Below are positions 16,081-27,500 of a stretch of 64,000 nucleotides of DNA, in pieces. The position numbers and the translations under genes were made by a program. Location: the NCBI RefSeq assembly GCF_011752565.1, contig NZ_VWXK01000005.1, positions 124,001-188,000 of the forward strand, written 5' to 3'. Numbering within the stretch: the first letter of the stretch is position 1; each line of letters starts with the position of its first letter. The DNA is from Pantoea sp. Ap-967 (lineage in GTDB: Bacteria > Pseudomonadota > Gammaproteobacteria > Pseudomonadales > Pseudomonadaceae). Under the pieces are notes generated by a model. It made no database searches, had not been told where the DNA came from, and saw nothing but the letters and a program-made list of their open reading frames with translations.

Positions 16081-17433
16081 TCACCGCTCCCGCAACGCCT
16101 CGGTCCGGGCCTTGAGCACCGGCTTGAGCAGGTAATCCAGCACACTCTTCTGCCCGGTGATGATATCCACCGTGGCCACCATCCCCGGGATAATCAGCAA
16201 CGGCTTGTTATCCCCGCCCAGGTGGTTCTTCTCGGTACGCACCTGAATCAGGTAGAACGCATTGCCCTTGTCATCGGTGACGGTGTCGGCGCCAATCAGC
16301 TCCAGCTTGGCCTTCAGCCCGCCGTAGATGGTGTAGTCATAGGCACTGAACTTGACCATCGCCGGCTGCCCCGGGTGCAGGAACGCCACGTCTTGCGGGC
16401 GCACCTTGGCTTCGATCAGCAGGTTGTCCTCGATCGGCACGATTTCCACCAGGTCGCTGCCCGGCTGCACCACGCCGCCGATGGTGTTCACCTTCAGCAA
16501 CTTGACGATGCCACGCACCGGCGACACCACCGTGGTGCGGTTGACCCGGTCGTCGATGGCGATGCTGGTGGCGGTGATCTTCGACAGCTCCGTGCGCTTG
16601 TCGTTGAGCTCCTTGGCGGCGTCGGAACGAAAGCCCGCGTCGGACTCCTGGATCTTGCTCCTGATCTCGGCCACCGCCGCCTCGGCGCGGGGAATGGCCA
16701 GGCTGGTGGCGTTGAGCTGGCCGCGGGCCTCCACGGTACGCTGCTTGAGGCGCAGGATTTCCACCGGCGAGATGGCGCCCTTGCTCACCAGCGGTGCCGA
16801 CATGTCGGTTTCCTGTTGCAGCAAGGCCACGGCCGAGCGGTACTGCTCGACCTTGGAACGGAACTCGGCCAGTTCCTGGGTCTTCTGCCGCAGCTGCTCG
16901 TTGAGGGTTTGCTTCTCGCTGGCCAGGCGCCGTTGGCGCGAGTCGTACAAGGCCTGCTCGTCCTCGGCCACCTGGGGCGCCTTGGCACGCACTTCCTCCG
17001 ACAGCACGAACGGGCGCCCCTCGGCTTCGGCAGACAGGCGCTCGACCTGCGCGGTCAGGGCGTAGCGGTCGGCTTCGCTCTCGCCTTTGTTGGACTTGAA
17101 ACGGGTGTCGTCCAGGCGCAGCAGGGTGGCGCCTTTTTCCACCATCTGCCCTTCGCGCACGAAAATCTCGGTGACGATGCCGCCCTCAAGGTTCTGCACC
17201 ACCTGCACCTTGCTCGACGGAATCGCCTTGCCTTCGCCCACGGTCACTTCGTCGAGCACTGCCAGGCTGGCCCAGGCCAGCGCCACCAACAGCAACGCCG
17301 CCGCCAGCCACACGGTCAGGCGTGACAGGCGCGGCGAGTCCTGCAAGGTGGCGCCGGCCAACTCCGGCATGTAGTCGCGCTCGGCACGTTTGTCGGTGCC
17401 GTGGGGGCCGCGGATGTTCTGGCTCAGGGACAT
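16081..17433 (-). CDS. HlyD-family type I secretion adaptor (LapC/MapC-like)
   Basis: 450 residues: a short cytoplasmic N-terminus, one membrane helix (~residues 40-60), a barrel-sandwich half (NLEGGIVTEIFVREGQMV), a long coiled-coil hairpin (~110-300), then the second half-motif (VNTIGGVVQPGSDLVEIVP) and beta-barrel end. It bridges the inner-membrane ABC transporter and the outer-membrane TolC-like channel. It is the last gene of the E-B-C operon, 82 bp after the ABC gene, and is divergent from the adhesin it should export. It resembles LapC, but the linkage to its own adhesin fits a second, MapC-like, copy. Confidence 0.9.
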   Translation of the reverse strand: MSLSQNIRGPHGTDKRAERDYMPELAGATLQDSPRLSRLTVWLAAALLLVALAWASLAVLDEVTVGEGKAIPSSKVQVVQNLEGGIVTEIFVREGQMVEKGATLLRLDDTRFKSNKGESEADRYALTAQVERLSAEAEGRPFVLSEEVRAKAPQVAEDEQALYDSRQRRLASEKQTLNEQLRQKTQELAEFRSKVEQYRSAVALLQQETDMSAPLVSKGAISPVEILRLKQRTVEARGQLNATSLAIPRAEAAVAEIRSKIQESDAGFRSDAAKELNDKRTELSKITATSIAIDDRVNRTTVVSPVRGIVKLLKVNTIGGVVQPGSDLVEIVPIEDNLLIEAKVRPQDVAFLHPGQPAMVKFSAYDYTIYGGLKAKLELIGADTVTDDKGNAFYLIQVRTEKNHLGGDNKPLLIIPGMVATVDIITGQKSVLDYLLKPVLKARTEALRER

Positions 17434-17486
17434 GTCCTACCTCGCTTGAGTCATGGACCTCGCTCAATTTCCAACAGCTGGCGCAA

Positions 17487-17509
17487 TCCCTGTGGGAGCG
17501 GGCTTGTGT
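17487..17509. repeat. REP fragment
   Basis: CCCTGTGGGAGCGGGCTTG: half a REP element in the gap between the ABC transporter and adaptor genes. Confidence 0.5.
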
Positions 17510-17515
17510 GTTGGC

Positions 17516-19660
17516 CTACAAAGCGGCGCCAATGCGCCCTTTGCGCAGGGCATCGATGACCGAGTCCTTGGCCCCGTCTGCCACCACCTTGCCGTTGTCC
17601 AGCACCACCAGCCGGTCCACCAGGCTGAGCATCGACGTGCGGTGAGTGACCAGCAGCAACGTCTTGCCCGGCACCCAGGCCAGCAGGCGCTGGCGCAGTT
17701 GCTCCTCGCTGCTGTTGTCCATGTGGCTGGTGGGTTCGTCGAGAATCATGATCGGCGGCTCCAGCAACAGCGCCCGAGCCATCAGCACCGCCTGGCGCTG
17801 GCCACCGGACAGCAACTGGCCGCGCTCGCCCACCGGGCGGTCGAAGCCTTGCGGGTGTTGGCGCGCCAGTTCGCTGACCCCGGTCAGTTCGGCCACCTCC
17901 AGCATGCGTGCATCGCTGATGTGGCGTGCGCCGAGGGTGAGGTTGTCGCGCAGGCTGCCGGCCAGCAGCGGCAGGTCGTGGGCAACGTAGCCCAACTGGC
18001 TGCGCAGGTCGGCGATGTCCAGTTGGCGCAGGTCGAGGTTGTCCAGCAGCACCTGGCCTTCATCGGGGTGATGAAAGCCCATCAGCAGCCGGCCCAGCGT
18101 GCTCTTGCCCGAGCCGCTGCGGCCGATGATGCCGATGCGCTCGCCTGGCTTGATGCTCAGGTTCACATCGTGCAGGGCCGGGTTGGTCTGGCCCGAGTAG
18201 CGGAAGGTCACGTGGCTCAGCGCCAGCCCGCCCTTGAGGGTGGTGTGCTCCAGCGCCTGCTGGTCGGCCTGGCGCTCCTGGGGGAGGGCCATCAGGGCGT
18301 CAGTGCTGCGCATGGTCAACTGTGCCTGCTGGTAGCGGGTGATCAGCCCGGCGATCTGCCCGAGCGGGGCCAGCACCCGGCTGCCGAGCATGTAGCTGGC
18401 CACCAGGGCGCCGACGCTGAGGTTGCCGGCAATGATGCTGTACACCCCGGCGACGATGGTGGCCATGCCGCAGAACTGCTGGATGAACAGCGTGCCGTTG
18501 CTGGCCAGCGAGGACAGGTTGCGGGCATGGGCGTCGAGGCGGGCGATGGCGCCGTTGGTATGTTCCCACTGGTATTGGCGCTCGCTCTCGGCGCCGCAGG
18601 CCTTGAGGGTTTCCAGGCCGCCGAGGGTTTCGATCAGCAGCGCCTGGCGCACCGCGCCCAGGCTCAGGCTTTTCTGCACGGTGTCGCGCAGGCGCGCCTG
18701 GATGAACAGGGCAAAGCCCACCGCCACGGGAAAGGCGAGCAGCGGAATCAGCACCAGCCAGCCGCCAAGCAGGCCGATCACCAGCAACATCAAGGCCACG
18801 AAGGGCAGGTCGATGATGCTGGTCAGGGTTACCGCGGTGAGGAATTCGCGCAGGCCCTGGAAGTCGTGGATGCTCTGGGCGAAGCCGCCGATGGTGGCCG
18901 GCTTGGCCTTCATCGCCATGCCGGTGATGCGTTCGAACAGGGTGGCGGAGAGAATCAGGTCGGTCTTCTTCCCGGCCTGGTCCAGCAGGTGTGCGCGGAC
19001 CATGCGCAGCACCAGCTCGAAGGCGGTGCCCAGGAACAGCCCGGCCACCAGCACCCACAGGGTCGACAGCGCCTGGTTGGGCACCACCCGGTCGTAGGTC
19101 TGCATGACGAACAGCGGCACCATCAGGCCCAGCAGGTTGATCAGCAGGCTGGCCAGCAAGGCATCGCCGTAAAGCTTGCGGGAATGGCGCAGGGTATCGC
19201 GAAACCAGGCGTTGACCCGTGGCAGCAGCGGTGAACGCAGGTCTTCCAGGGTATGCCGGGGGCGGGCAAACAGGGCATGGCCGCTGTAGGCCTGTTGCAG
19301 GGCCTCGCGCTCCACCCACTGCTCACCGCCTTCGGCTTCGCTGGGCAGAATCAGCGCCCGGCCATCCTCGCCCCAGCGCTGCAGCACGGCGCTGCGGCCA
19401 TTGCCGAGCAACAGCAGCACCGGCAGGTTGAGCGGCGAGATGTCGTCCAGCGCGCGTTCCAGCACCCGGCCTTGCAGGCCGGCGCGGGCCGCCGCCCTTG
19501 GCAGCAGGTCGGCGCCCAGGCGCTGGCGGGCCAGCGGCAGGCCGCTGCACAGGCTGGCCCGGCTGGCCGGGCGCCCATGCAGGTGACACAGAATCAGCAA
19601 ACCATCGAGTAGCGGGTCCTCGACATCGGAGCGCGGTTGCGCACTTTGCATACTGGTCAC
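17516..19660 (-). CDS. Type I secretion ABC transporter (LapB/MapB-like)
   Basis: 714 residues in three parts: an N-terminal C39-peptidase-like domain (~1-130) lacking the catalytic cysteine motif, as in RTX exporters; a six-helix membrane domain (~150-430); and a nucleotide-binding domain with Walker A GRSGSGKST (~510), signature LLSGGQRQAV, Walker B IMILDEPTSHMD and H-loop THRTSM. It powers one-step export of the RTX adhesin. The start is GTG 19660, with GGGAG 9 bases upstream; ATG 19651 is possible. It sits between the TolC-like and HlyD-like genes. Confidence 0.92.
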   Translation of the reverse strand: MTSMQSAQPRSDVEDPLLDGLLILCHLHGRPASRASLCSGLPLARQRLGADLLPRAAARAGLQGRVLERALDDISPLNLPVLLLLGNGRSAVLQRWGEDGRALILPSEAEGGEQWVEREALQQAYSGHALFARPRHTLEDLRSPLLPRVNAWFRDTLRHSRKLYGDALLASLLINLLGLMVPLFVMQTYDRVVPNQALSTLWVLVAGLFLGTAFELVLRMVRAHLLDQAGKKTDLILSATLFERITGMAMKAKPATIGGFAQSIHDFQGLREFLTAVTLTSIIDLPFVALMLLVIGLLGGWLVLIPLLAFPVAVGFALFIQARLRDTVQKSLSLGAVRQALLIETLGGLETLKACGAESERQYQWEHTNGAIARLDAHARNLSSLASNGTLFIQQFCGMATIVAGVYSIIAGNLSVGALVASYMLGSRVLAPLGQIAGLITRYQQAQLTMRSTDALMALPQERQADQQALEHTTLKGGLALSHVTFRYSGQTNPALHDVNLSIKPGERIGIIGRSGSGKSTLGRLLMGFHHPDEGQVLLDNLDLRQLDIADLRSQLGYVAHDLPLLAGSLRDNLTLGARHISDARMLEVAELTGVSELARQHPQGFDRPVGERGQLLSGGQRQAVLMARALLLEPPIMILDEPTSHMDNSSEEQLRQRLLAWVPGKTLLLVTHRTSMLSLVDRLVVLDNGKVVADGAKDSVIDALRKGRIGAAL

Positions 19661-19727
19661 GTTGGCCTACTCCCGTCGCGGTGGATGGAGTGAGTTACCG
19701 GACGTACGTGCCTTGGGTGCCTATCGG

Positions 19728-21101
19728 TCAGCGCATCTCGGGCAGTTTCGCCTGGTTACGAACTTCGCTTTGGGCAACGGCTTCCGGCGGCAGCGAAATG
19801 TGCTGCTTGGTCAGCAGTTCACCCATGTTGGCCAACACCCGGTACATCGAGAACTCCTCGGTGTAGCGCACCTCGGCGTAACGGCGGTTGGCGTTGTACA
19901 GCTCGTTTTCACTGTCGAGCACGTCGAGCAGGGTACGTTGGCCGAGGCCGAACTGGTCCTGGTAGGCGGCGCGCACGCGCTGGGTGGTTTCGGCGTATTC
20001 ACGCGCGGTCGGGGTTTGCTTGCGCGCGTTGGTCATGGCGTTCCAGGACAGACTGAGGTTTTCGTTCAGCTCGCGCAGGGCATTGTTGCGAATGTCCATG
20101 GCCTGGTTGATCTTGTGCGCGTCGGACTGCAGGCGAGCCTTGTCACTGCCGCCGCGGAACAGGTTGTAGTTGAGCTCCACGCCAGCCTGCCAGTCGTTGT
20201 TGGCATGGCCCTTCTGACCGCTGAGGTTGTTGTCGGCGCCGGTGGCCAGCACTGCGTCGAGGCGCGGGTAGAAGGGCGACTTGGCCACTTCGTACTGCTG
20301 CTCGGCGGCATTGATGTCGGCTTGGGCCGACTTCAGGTAGGGGTTGTTTTCCAGCATGCCTTGGCGTGCGTCGGCGATACCTTCAGGTACTTCACCCTTG
20401 ATCGTCACCGGGGTTTCCAGTTCGTCGGGCATGCGCCCGATGACGCTGAAGAAGTTGGCCTCGGCATCGGCCAGGTCGACTTCGGCAGTGTCCAGGTTGT
20501 TTTCTGCCAGGGCGCGACGGGCGCTGGACTGGTCAAGGTCGGCGGTGCTGCCCACGCCGCGCTCGCTGCGCAGGCCGATCTGGTCGTTGACCCGCAGGTG
20601 GGCTTGCAGGTTGTTCTTGGCCAGGGTCACCAGCTCACGGCGTTTGAGCACTTCCAGGTACACCTCCACCGCACGCAGGGCGACGGTTTCGGCCGTGGCC
20701 TGGGTGTAGTAGGCGCGCGAGTTGGCGACCGCCTGGGTGCGGCCCACTTCGTTGGGGGTGTTGAAGCCGTCGAACAGCATCTGCCGCAGGCGCAGCTCCG
20801 ACTGGGTGTAGTTGAGGGTTTCCTTGTTGTGGTTGCGCGTACCGTCGGCGTTCAGGCCCCGAGTGTTGAGGTTGTCGGAGCGCTGGCGGCCGTAACCTGC
20901 GACCAGGTCGACGGTGGGGTAGTACCCGCCACGGGCGAATTTCACATCCTCGTCAGCCGACAGTCGGCTGTTACGGCTGGCGCTGATTTCTGGATGGTGG
21001 TCCACGGCGTTCTGGACGGCTTCGTTGAGCGACATCGCCTGCGCGTTGGCGCACGCGAAAGCCAACAGCATTGCACTGGTGATGGGGTTTAAAACGCGCA
21101 T
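19728..21101 (-). CDS. TolC-family outer-membrane channel (LapE-like)
   Basis: 457 residues with a signal peptide (MRVLNPITSAMLLAFACANAQA, cut after AQA; residues 1-22). Two repeated coiled-coil/strand halves follow (SLNEAVQNAVDHHPEISASR ... RAYYTQATAET; then GYRLQ-like second half). It forms the outer-membrane duct of the type I system. ATG 21101 is chosen for the signal peptide and the AGGGAG site upstream. It is the first gene of the E-B-C operon, and a candidate FleQ box lies ~40 bp upstream. As I recall, KT2440 lapE (PP_4519) occupies this same neighbourhood but without the adhesin, so this gene may be the true lapE ortholog serving more than one adhesin. Confidence 0.9.
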   Translation of the reverse strand: MRVLNPITSAMLLAFACANAQAMSLNEAVQNAVDHHPEISASRNSRLSADEDVKFARGGYYPTVDLVAGYGRQRSDNLNTRGLNADGTRNHNKETLNYTQSELRLRQMLFDGFNTPNEVGRTQAVANSRAYYTQATAETVALRAVEVYLEVLKRRELVTLAKNNLQAHLRVNDQIGLRSERGVGSTADLDQSSARRALAENNLDTAEVDLADAEANFFSVIGRMPDELETPVTIKGEVPEGIADARQGMLENNPYLKSAQADINAAEQQYEVAKSPFYPRLDAVLATGADNNLSGQKGHANNDWQAGVELNYNLFRGGSDKARLQSDAHKINQAMDIRNNALRELNENLSLSWNAMTNARKQTPTAREYAETTQRVRAAYQDQFGLGQRTLLDVLDSENELYNANRRYAEVRYTEEFSMYRVLANMGELLTKQHISLPPEAVAQSEVRNQAKLPEMR

Positions 21102-21141
21102 CGGGTACTTCTCCCTGGTCACAAAATTGTCCTGCTTATTC

Positions 21142-21155
21142 GTCAATTAAATGAC
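21142..21155. promoter_or_regulatory. Candidate FleQ box 1
   Basis: GTCAATTAAATGAC matches the FleQ consensus GTCAATAAATTGAC at 12 of 14 bases. It lies 40 bp upstream of the TolC-like gene. FleQ is the c-di-GMP-responsive regulator of adhesin genes in pseudomonads. Confidence 0.5.
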
Positions 21156-21402
21156 GTTATTCTTGAATCTAACCGTATCAAGTTTGTAACAGTTGAGCTA
21201 AGAACATTTAAGGCGCGAGCTAAGACGATTTTTTCATAAGTCCTATGCAAAAAAAAACTTATGCGGTCTAACGAAAGCAAGACATTGTTTCATTCAAGTG
21301 AATTGCCAAGCCGCTGTATTCCGAGCTTCGCAAGCACTCTAGCGAGTTCCACAGTTTTTTACAGCTATGACGCGGGACGGTTAGGTAAAAGTACTATTTG
21401 GC

Positions 21403-21416
21403 GACAAAAAATTGGC
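21403..21416. promoter_or_regulatory. Candidate FleQ box 2
   Basis: GACAAAAAATTGGC matches the FleQ consensus at 11 of 14 bases. It lies on the adhesin side of the divergent region, 155 bp before the start codon. Confidence 0.3.
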
Positions 21417-21550
21417 GATTGGAAGATGGCCAATTCAGATCGGGAACTCTCGCCAAATGCAGTGCCTGAGAGAACGAATCTCACCGTTGAGACAGCCGAA
21501 CTCTTTGCCCTGAACCGCCCCTGGCCAGTCATTGGCTGAATTGCCAATCG
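21416..21550 (+). promoter_or_regulatory. Structured 5' leader of the adhesin mRNA
   Basis: A continuous 15-base strand, CTGAATTGCCAATCG (21536-21550), can pair fully with CGATTGG (21416-21422) plus CAATTCAG (21431-21438), leaving an 8-base bulge. Smaller hairpins sit inside: CTCTC...GAGAG (21448-21473 region) and CTCA-CCGT-TGAG. The closing strand ends 3 bases before the GAGGGGAG ribosome site. It may act in translational control; that is inference. Confidence 0.4.
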
Positions 21551-21570
21551 GTGAGGGGAGGCGTGCGCGC

Positions 21571-24500
21571 ATGGCTAAGTTAATCGGTGTGGTCAGCAAG
21601 GTGATCGGGCAAGTGTTCGCCGTTGGCAGCGATGGCAGCCGTCGTCCACTGATCGAGGGCGACCGGCTGTATGCCGGCGAACAACTGGAAACCGCCGCGA
21701 CAGGGGCCGTGGCAGTTCGCCTGCAGAACGGCGGTGAGCTGACCCTGGGGCGCGACAGCAGCCAGCTGCTGAGCGCGGACCTGCTCGGCCACCCGGCCCA
21801 CCCTGGGCATGAGGTGGCGCCCAGCGACAACCAACTGAGTGATGTCGAGCGTATCCAGCGGGCGATCGCCAGCGGTGACGACCCAAGCCGCTCTGCCGAG
21901 CCGACGGCGGCCGGGGCCGCCAACGGCAACGCGTCCGGGGCACTGGGCGGTGGCCACAGTTTCGTGCTGCTGAGCGAAGTGGGGGCGCGGGTCGATCCGC
22001 ACATCGGCTTCCCCACGGCGGGCTTCAACGGCATTCCCGAATTTGCCCAGCGTGAAGTCGGTGCGTTGAGTACCGCCCTGGATAACGGCAACCCCGATGC
22101 GCCCAATGGCGGCAACGTGCCCGATGGCGGTACGCCCCCTGAACAGCCCCAGCCACCGATACCGGTCAATAACCCGGTTACCCTGATCGGCCTGGACCTG
22201 AGCCCTGCCGAAATCAACCTGAACGAGGCCAACCTGCCCCTGGGCTCGGCCAGCGACCCCGCCGCGCTGACCCAGCGTGGCAGCTTCACCGTGGTGGCGC
22301 AGGATGGCGTGTTCAACCTCAACGTTGGCGGTATCAACGTGGTCACCGGTGGCGTGGTGACTGGTGTTGGCCAGTCGATCACCACCGGGCTGGGCAACAC
22401 GTTGACCGTCACCGGTTACAACTCCGCCACCGGCGAGGTGAGCTACAGCTACACCCTGACCGACGCCGGGCAGCATATCGAAGACGATGGTGCCAAGACC
22501 CTCAGCGAACAACTGGTGGTGCGCGTCAGCGACAGCAACGGCGACGTGGCCCAGGGCTCGCTGGACGTGGTTATCCATGACGATGCCCCCACGGCGGTGA
22601 ATGACACCAACCCCGTGGCGGCGACCGAGCAGCAAACCGAACTGACCGGCAACGTGCTGACCAACGACGTGCAAGGCGCCGACCGCGTGGCCGGTGGCCC
22701 CGTGCTCGCCGGTACCTTCACCGGCACCTACGGCACCCTGGTATTGGCAACCGATGGTTCCTACACCTACACGCTCAACAGCGACGGCGCCGCCTTCAAG
22801 AACCTCGGCGGTGGTGGCAGTGGCGAGGAGCACTTCACCTACACCATCAAGGACGCCGACGGTGATACCAGCAGCGCAACCTTGACCCTGAACATCAGCA
22901 ACCTCGACGACCCGGTGACCCTCGACGGCCTGGGCAAGCAGGGCGGCGAACTGACTGTCTACGAAAAACACCTGGCCGACGGCTCCGCGCCGGATGCCAC
23001 GGCACTGACCCAGCAAGGCACCTTCAAGGTCACCGCCGCCGATGGCCTGCAAACCCTTACCGTGGGCGGCATCAGCGTGGTGAGCGGTGGTGTGGCGGCA
23101 GGCTTCCCGCAATCGACGGTGACCCCCGAAGGCAACACCCTGACCATCCTCGGCTTTGATCCCGCCACAGGCACCGTCACCTACAGCTACACCCTGACGG
23201 GCAGCGAAAGCCACCCGAGCGGCGACGGCAGCAACCTCATCAGCGAGCACTTCGAGGTGGTGGCCAAGGACATCGACGGCAGCACCGCCAGCGGCAGCCT
23301 GGATGTGAATATCGTCGATGACGTGCCCAAGGCGGTGGACGACAGCAATGCCGTCACGGCCACCGAACAGCACACCGAACTGACCGGCAACGTGCTGACC
23401 AACGATGTGCAAGGCGCCGATCGTGTGGCTGGTGGCCCCGTGCTGGCTGGCACCTTCATCGGCACCTACGGCACCTTGGTACTGGCGGCCGACGGTTCCT
23501 ACACCTACACGCTCAACACCAGTGACCCAGACTTCAAGAACCTGGGTGGTGGTGGCAATGGCGTGGAGCGCTTCACCTACACGATCAAGGACGCCGACGG
23601 TGATACCAGTAGCGCAACCTTGACCCTCAACGTCAGCAACCTCGACGACCCGGTAACCCTCGACGGCCTGGCCCAGCAGGGCGGTGAGCTGACCGTCTAC
23701 GAGAAAAACCTGGCCGCAGGTTCCTCGCCCGATGCCGCGGCACTGACCCAGCAAGGCACCTTCAAGGTCACCGCAGCCGATGGCCTGCAAACCCTCACCG
23801 TGGGCGGCATCAGCGTGGTGAGCGGTGGCGTGGCGGCAGGCTTCCCGCAGTCGACGGTGACCCCTGAAGGCAATACCCTGACCATCCTCGGCTTTGATCC
23901 AGCTACAGGCACCGTCACCTACAGCTACACCCTGACAGGCAGCGAAAGCCACCCGAATGCCGATGGCATCAACGTCATCAGCGAGCACTTCGAAGTGGTG
24001 GCCAAGGACATCGACGGCAGCACCGCCAGCGGCAGCCTGGATGTGAACATCGTCGACGATGTGCCCCAGGCCGGGGCCGATTCCACGGGTGTGGCCAAGG
24101 GCGACGTGGTGCGCGGCAACGTGATGTACAACGACGTGGTCGGTGCCGACGTGCGCAGCGACGGCAACTACGTGGTTGGCGTACGTGCCGGCAGCGACAC
24201 CTCCACCTCGGCCATCGGCCAGCTCAACACCCAGGTGCAGGGCCAGTACGGCTACCTGACCATCGATGCCCAGGGTAACGCCGAATACCACTCCAACCCC
24301 AACGTCGCCTCGCCGCGCGATGCCGTGGACACCTTCGTCTACACCATTCGCGATGCCGATGGCGATGAAAGCACCACCACCATCAGCATCAACGTGCATA
24401 ACTCGCTGATGGCTTGCGAAGACCGTGACGTCACCGTCTACGAAAAAGCCCTGGACACCCACAAGGACGGCAACGACCTGGCCGCCGGCACGGTCACGGG

Positions 24501-27500
24501 CAGCGACCCGAACTCGACCGCCGAAACGGCGAGCGGCACCCTGGCCGACTCGGCCAGAGGCGGCGTGGGTACCCTGACCTTCACCCTGGTCAGCGATGCA
24601 ACGGGCCAGTACGGCCAGTTGCACCTGAACCCGGACGGCTCCTATACCTACACGCTCACCTCACCCGCCAGCACCTCGCCCCACGCCAACGACGGCGCGA
24701 ACACCGTGACCGAAACCTTCACCTACCAGGTGCAGGACTCGCTCGGCAACACCACGACCAGCACCATCGTCATCAGCATCGTCGACGACGTGCCCCAGGC
24801 GGTGGCCGACTACACCGGCGTTGCCAAGGGCGACGTGGTGCGCGGCAACGTGATGTACAACGACGTGGTCGGTGCCGATGTGCGCAGCGACGGCAACTAC
24901 GTGGTTGGCGTGCGCGCCGGCAGCGACACCTCCACCTCGGCCATCGGCCAGCTCAACACCCAGGTGCAGGGCCAGTACGGCTACCTGACCATCGATGCCC
25001 AAGGCAACGCCGAATACCACTCCAACCCTAATGTCGTGGCGCCGCAGGATGCCGTGGACAGCTTCGTCTACACCATTCGCGATGCCGATGGCGATGAAAG
25101 CACTACCACGGTCAACATCACCGTGCACAACTCGCTGATGGCCTGCCAGGACCGTGATGTCACGGTCTACGAGAAGGCGCTGGCGACCGGCAGCGATCCC
25201 GACTCGCCTGCCGAAACCGCCAGCGGCACCCTGGCAGACTCGGCCAGGGGCGGGGTCGGCACCCTGACCTTCAGCCTGGTCGGCGATGCCACGGGCCAGT
25301 ATGGCCAGCTGCACCTGAACCCGGACGGCACCTACACCTACACGCTGACCTCGCCGGCCAACTCCTCGCCCCACGCCAATGACGGCGCCAACACGGTCAC
25401 TGAAACCTTCACCTACCAAGTGCAGGATTCGCTCGGCAACACCACCACCAGCACGCTGGTCGTCAGCATCGTCGACGATGTGCCCCACGCCAACGCCGAC
25501 TACGTCAGCGTCGGCAAGGGCGACGTGGTGCGCGGCAACGTGATGTACAACGATGTGGTGGGGGCCGACACACTCAGCGACGGCCATTACGTGGTGGGTG
25601 TGCGCGCCGGCAGCGATACCTCCAGCTCGGCCGTCGGCCAGCTGAACACCCAGGTGCAAGGCCAGTACGGCTACCTGACCATCGATGCCCAGGGCAATGC
25701 CGAATACCATGCCAGCCCCGACGTGGCGTCGCCCCGCGATGCCATCGACAGCTTCGTCTACACCATTCGCGATGCCGATGGCGATGAAAGCACCACCACC
25801 ATCACCATCAGCGTGCATGACCCGCGCCTGGAAGCGTGCGAAAGCCCCACGCTGACGGTGTTCGAGAAAGCCCTGGACCTGCACAAGGACGGTAGCGACC
25901 TGGCAGCCGGCACCGTCACCGGCAGCGACCCCAGCTCGACCGGTGAAACCGCCTCCGGCACCCTGGTGGGCTCGGTGGTGGGTGGGGTAGGGGCGTTGAC
26001 CTACAGCCTGGTGGGCGATGCCGTGGGCCATTACGGCCAGATCAGCATCAACCCCGATGGCACCTACACCTACACCCTGACCTCGCCCGCCAACACCCCC
26101 GGCGCGGATTCGGCCATCGAGTATTTCACCTACCAGGCCACCGACACCCACGGCAACAGCGTCACCAACAGCATTGCCATCACCATCGTCGACGATGTTC
26201 CCCAGGCGGTGTGCGCCGAGCGCAGCATCAGCCCGGGCCAGGTGGATACCAACATCCTGCTGGTGATCGACGTGTCCAGCAGCATGGCCTCGGCCTCTGG
26301 CGTGCCGGGCCTGACCCGCCTGGACCTGGCCAAGCAGGCGATCAGCGCGCTGCTCGACAAGTACGACGACATGGGCGACATCAAGGTGCAGATCGTCACC
26401 TTTGGCACCGGCGCGCAGGTGCAGGCAGCGCAGTGGCTGACCATCGACCAGGCCAAGGCCATCGTCAGTGGCTTGCACGCCAGCGGGGTGACCCACTACG
26501 ACGCCGCCACCACTGCCGCGCAGACGGCGTATGCCGAGGATGGCAAGCTGGCGGGTGCGCAGAACGTCAGTTACTTTTTCTCCGACGGCGCGCCCACCAA
26601 CGGCCACGCGATCAGCGGGGCGCGCGAAACCAGCTGGGAATCCTTCCTCGACAGCAATGGCATCAAGTCCTACGCCATCGGCCTGGGCAAGGATGTCAAC
26701 GAGGGCAACCTCAACCCGCTGGCCTATGACGGCACCACCCACACCGATACCGATTCGGTGGTGGTCACCGACCTCAGCCAGCTCAATGGCGTGCTCTCGG
26801 GCACCGTGCTGGGTGCGTCGATCACCGGCAGCCTCATGAGCGGCGGCACATTCGGTGCCGACGGCGGTTTCATCAAGGCGCTGTTGGTGGATGGCACCAG
26901 CTACACCTACGACCCGAAAGCCAATGCCGGGCAGGGCGGCTACCAGGCCAGTGGCGGCGTGGACAAGGCCAGCTTCGACACCACCGGCAACACCCTCACC
27001 ATCAAGACCAGCCTGGGCGGCAGCCTGGTGGTCGACATGGACAACGGCGACTTCACCTACACCGGGCCCAAGAGCAGCGACAGCAACCAGGTGGAACGCT
27101 TCGGCTTCACGGTCAGTGACAACGACGGTGACACCAGCAGCGCCAGCCTGGTGGTGCGGGTCAACGCCAACAACGCGCCGGTGGCCGTGGCCGATCACAT
27201 CATCACCAACATCAGCGGCCCTGCCAGCATCACCGTGGCGGCCGACGTGCTGCTGGCCAATGACAACGATGCCGATCACGACCGCCTGAATGCCTCGCCC
27301 ATCACCTTCACCACCCACTTTGCCGACGACAAGGCCGCCGACTTCACCAGTGGCGGTGCGATCAAGAGCATCGTGTTCGACGGCCATGGCAACACCCTCG
27401 ACAACCAGTTCAAGGCCCTTGACCGCAGCGCCTTCACCACCACCACCGGCACCATGACCGCGGCGCTGATGGTGCTGGGTTACCTGGGCAACGTCACCAC

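Larger units (their letters stand above)
21102..21570. other. AT-rich divergent regulatory region (469 bp)
   Basis: No credible gene. It is clearly more AT-rich than its flanks. It holds two candidate FleQ boxes (21142-21155, 21403-21416) and, next to the adhesin start, an RNA leader with several hairpins and a long-range pairing (21416-21550). The adhesin ribosome site is GAGGGGAG at 21553-21560. Both the adhesin and its secretion operon must start transcription here. Confidence 0.7.

Noticed and set aside
21441..21535. A possible riboswitch (CTGAGAG and similar blocks) before the adhesin
   Set aside because: The order of conserved blocks does not fit the glycine or c-di-GMP riboswitch classes; only plain hairpins can be supported.
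21261..21539. A 92-codon open frame in the adhesin promoter region
   Set aside because: It lies across the predicted FleQ box and leader structure, has no good ribosome site and has no protein-like pattern.
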